Source of the DNA: Thermoclostridium sp036562185 | Lineage (GTDB): Bacteria > Bacillota > Clostridia > DSM-8532 | Direction of reading: 5' to 3' | Assembly: GCA_036562185.1 (NCBI GenBank) | Contig: DATCKN010000111.1 | Location: 1-12,766 of the forward strand | DNA length: 12,766 bases | Shown here: positions 12,513 to 12,766 of the stretch, in pieces | Numbering within the stretch: the first letter of the stretch is position 1 | Layout: every line of letters begins with the position of its first letter | Made by a program: the position numbers and the translations under genes | Notes under the pieces: generated by a model | Told to the model about the DNA's origin: nothing | Seen by the model: the letters and a program-made list of their open reading frames with translations, nothing else | Database searches by the model: none

Positions 12513-12766
12513 ATGAAATCAATTGTATTAACAGGAGGAGGAACATCGGGGCATGTTACTCCGAATATAGCACTTGTACCTAAGCTTAAAGGAAAAGGAT
12601 ATAACATATATTACATCGGCTCGAAAAACGGAATTGAAAAGCAACTGATTGAAAAAGAAGGTATTCCGTATTATGGTATTTCTGCAGGGAAACTCAGGAG
12701 ATACCTTGATGTTAAGAATTTTACCGATGTATTCAGAATTATCGGAGGATTTGGCCAGGCCTTGTC
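12513..12766 (+). CDS. murG: MurG, lipid II-forming GlcNAc transferase (5' part)
   Basis: 84 codons are visible and the gene continues past the right edge. MurG works at the inner face of the membrane, moving GlcNAc from UDP-GlcNAc to undecaprenyl-pyrophosphoryl-MurNAc-pentapeptide (lipid I) to make lipid II for peptidoglycan. The glycine-rich lipid-contact loop reads GGGTSGHVTP at 8-17, with serine where many MurG proteins have glycine; this resembles clostridial MurG. YIGSKNGIEKQLIEKEGIPYYGI at 34-56 and GKLRRY, starting at about 59, are further family features. ATG 12513 follows GGAG at 12501-12504 by eight bases. It sits behind an acetyltransferase gene rather than in a division-gene cluster, as far as can be seen here. 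Confidence 0.93.
   Translation, partial: MKSIVLTGGGTSGHVTPNIALVPKLKGKGYNIYYIGSKNGIEKQLIEKEGIPYYGISAGKLRRYLDVKNFTDVFRIIGGFGQAL

Overview
This window looks like chromosomal DNA of a low-to-moderate G+C Firmicute, most likely a Clostridia member. The evidence is the strong AGGAGG-type ribosome binding sites, the trmK-nif3-rnpB neighbourhood, an RNase P RNA of the A type, a YtrA-type GntR/ABC exporter operon, and a Firmicute-style MurG start. A cluster III relative (Acetivibrio/Ruminiclostridium) is a guess from general resemblance only.

Layout. Positions 1-338 hold the unassignable tail of an upstream gene and a two-tRNA unit: a near-consensus promoter, tRNA-Asn(GTT), a CAT-anticodon tRNA that resembles tRNA-Ile2 more than Met, and an intrinsic terminator. 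After about 450 gene-free bases come trmK (tRNA m1A22 methyltransferase) and a Nif3/YqfO-family gene that probably starts at TTG. The RNase P RNA gene and its terminator follow at 2691-3078. A 440-base AT-rich gap leads to a pair of tandem palindromes over a promoter, which precede a two-gene operon: a TetR-family regulator and a membrane-bound apolipoprotein N-acyltransferase-like protein with its Glu-Lys-Cys triad intact. This operon is richer in G+C than much of the window, and such an enzyme is not typical of low-GC Firmicutes. It is the most unusual part of the coding content.

Positions 5813-6576 carry no convincing gene. They do hold a promoter-like sequence and, about 250 bases later, a strong intrinsic terminator with no recognisable reading frame between them, which makes a candidate non-coding transcript. 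Next is a self-regulated exporter operon: a GntR/YtrA-family repressor, an ABC ATPase and an ABC-2 permease, driven by a TTGACA-N17-TATATT promoter inside which lies a 37-bp palindrome with perfect 17-bp arms. It is followed on the same strand, with no visible terminator, by a YcaQ/AlkX-type DNA glycosylase with a QxD motif and by a coiled-coil protein of unknown function.

On the minus strand, converging on these, is an Rsm22/METTL17-like methyltransferase with four cysteines for an iron-sulfur cluster. Finally a GNAT acetyltransferase gene and the first 84 codons of murG run off the right edge. Overall the window mixes translation and RNA-processing genes (tRNAs, trmK, rnpB, rsm22-like) with envelope-related genes (lnt-like, ABC exporter, murG). 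No CRISPR array, transposase or phage gene was seen.
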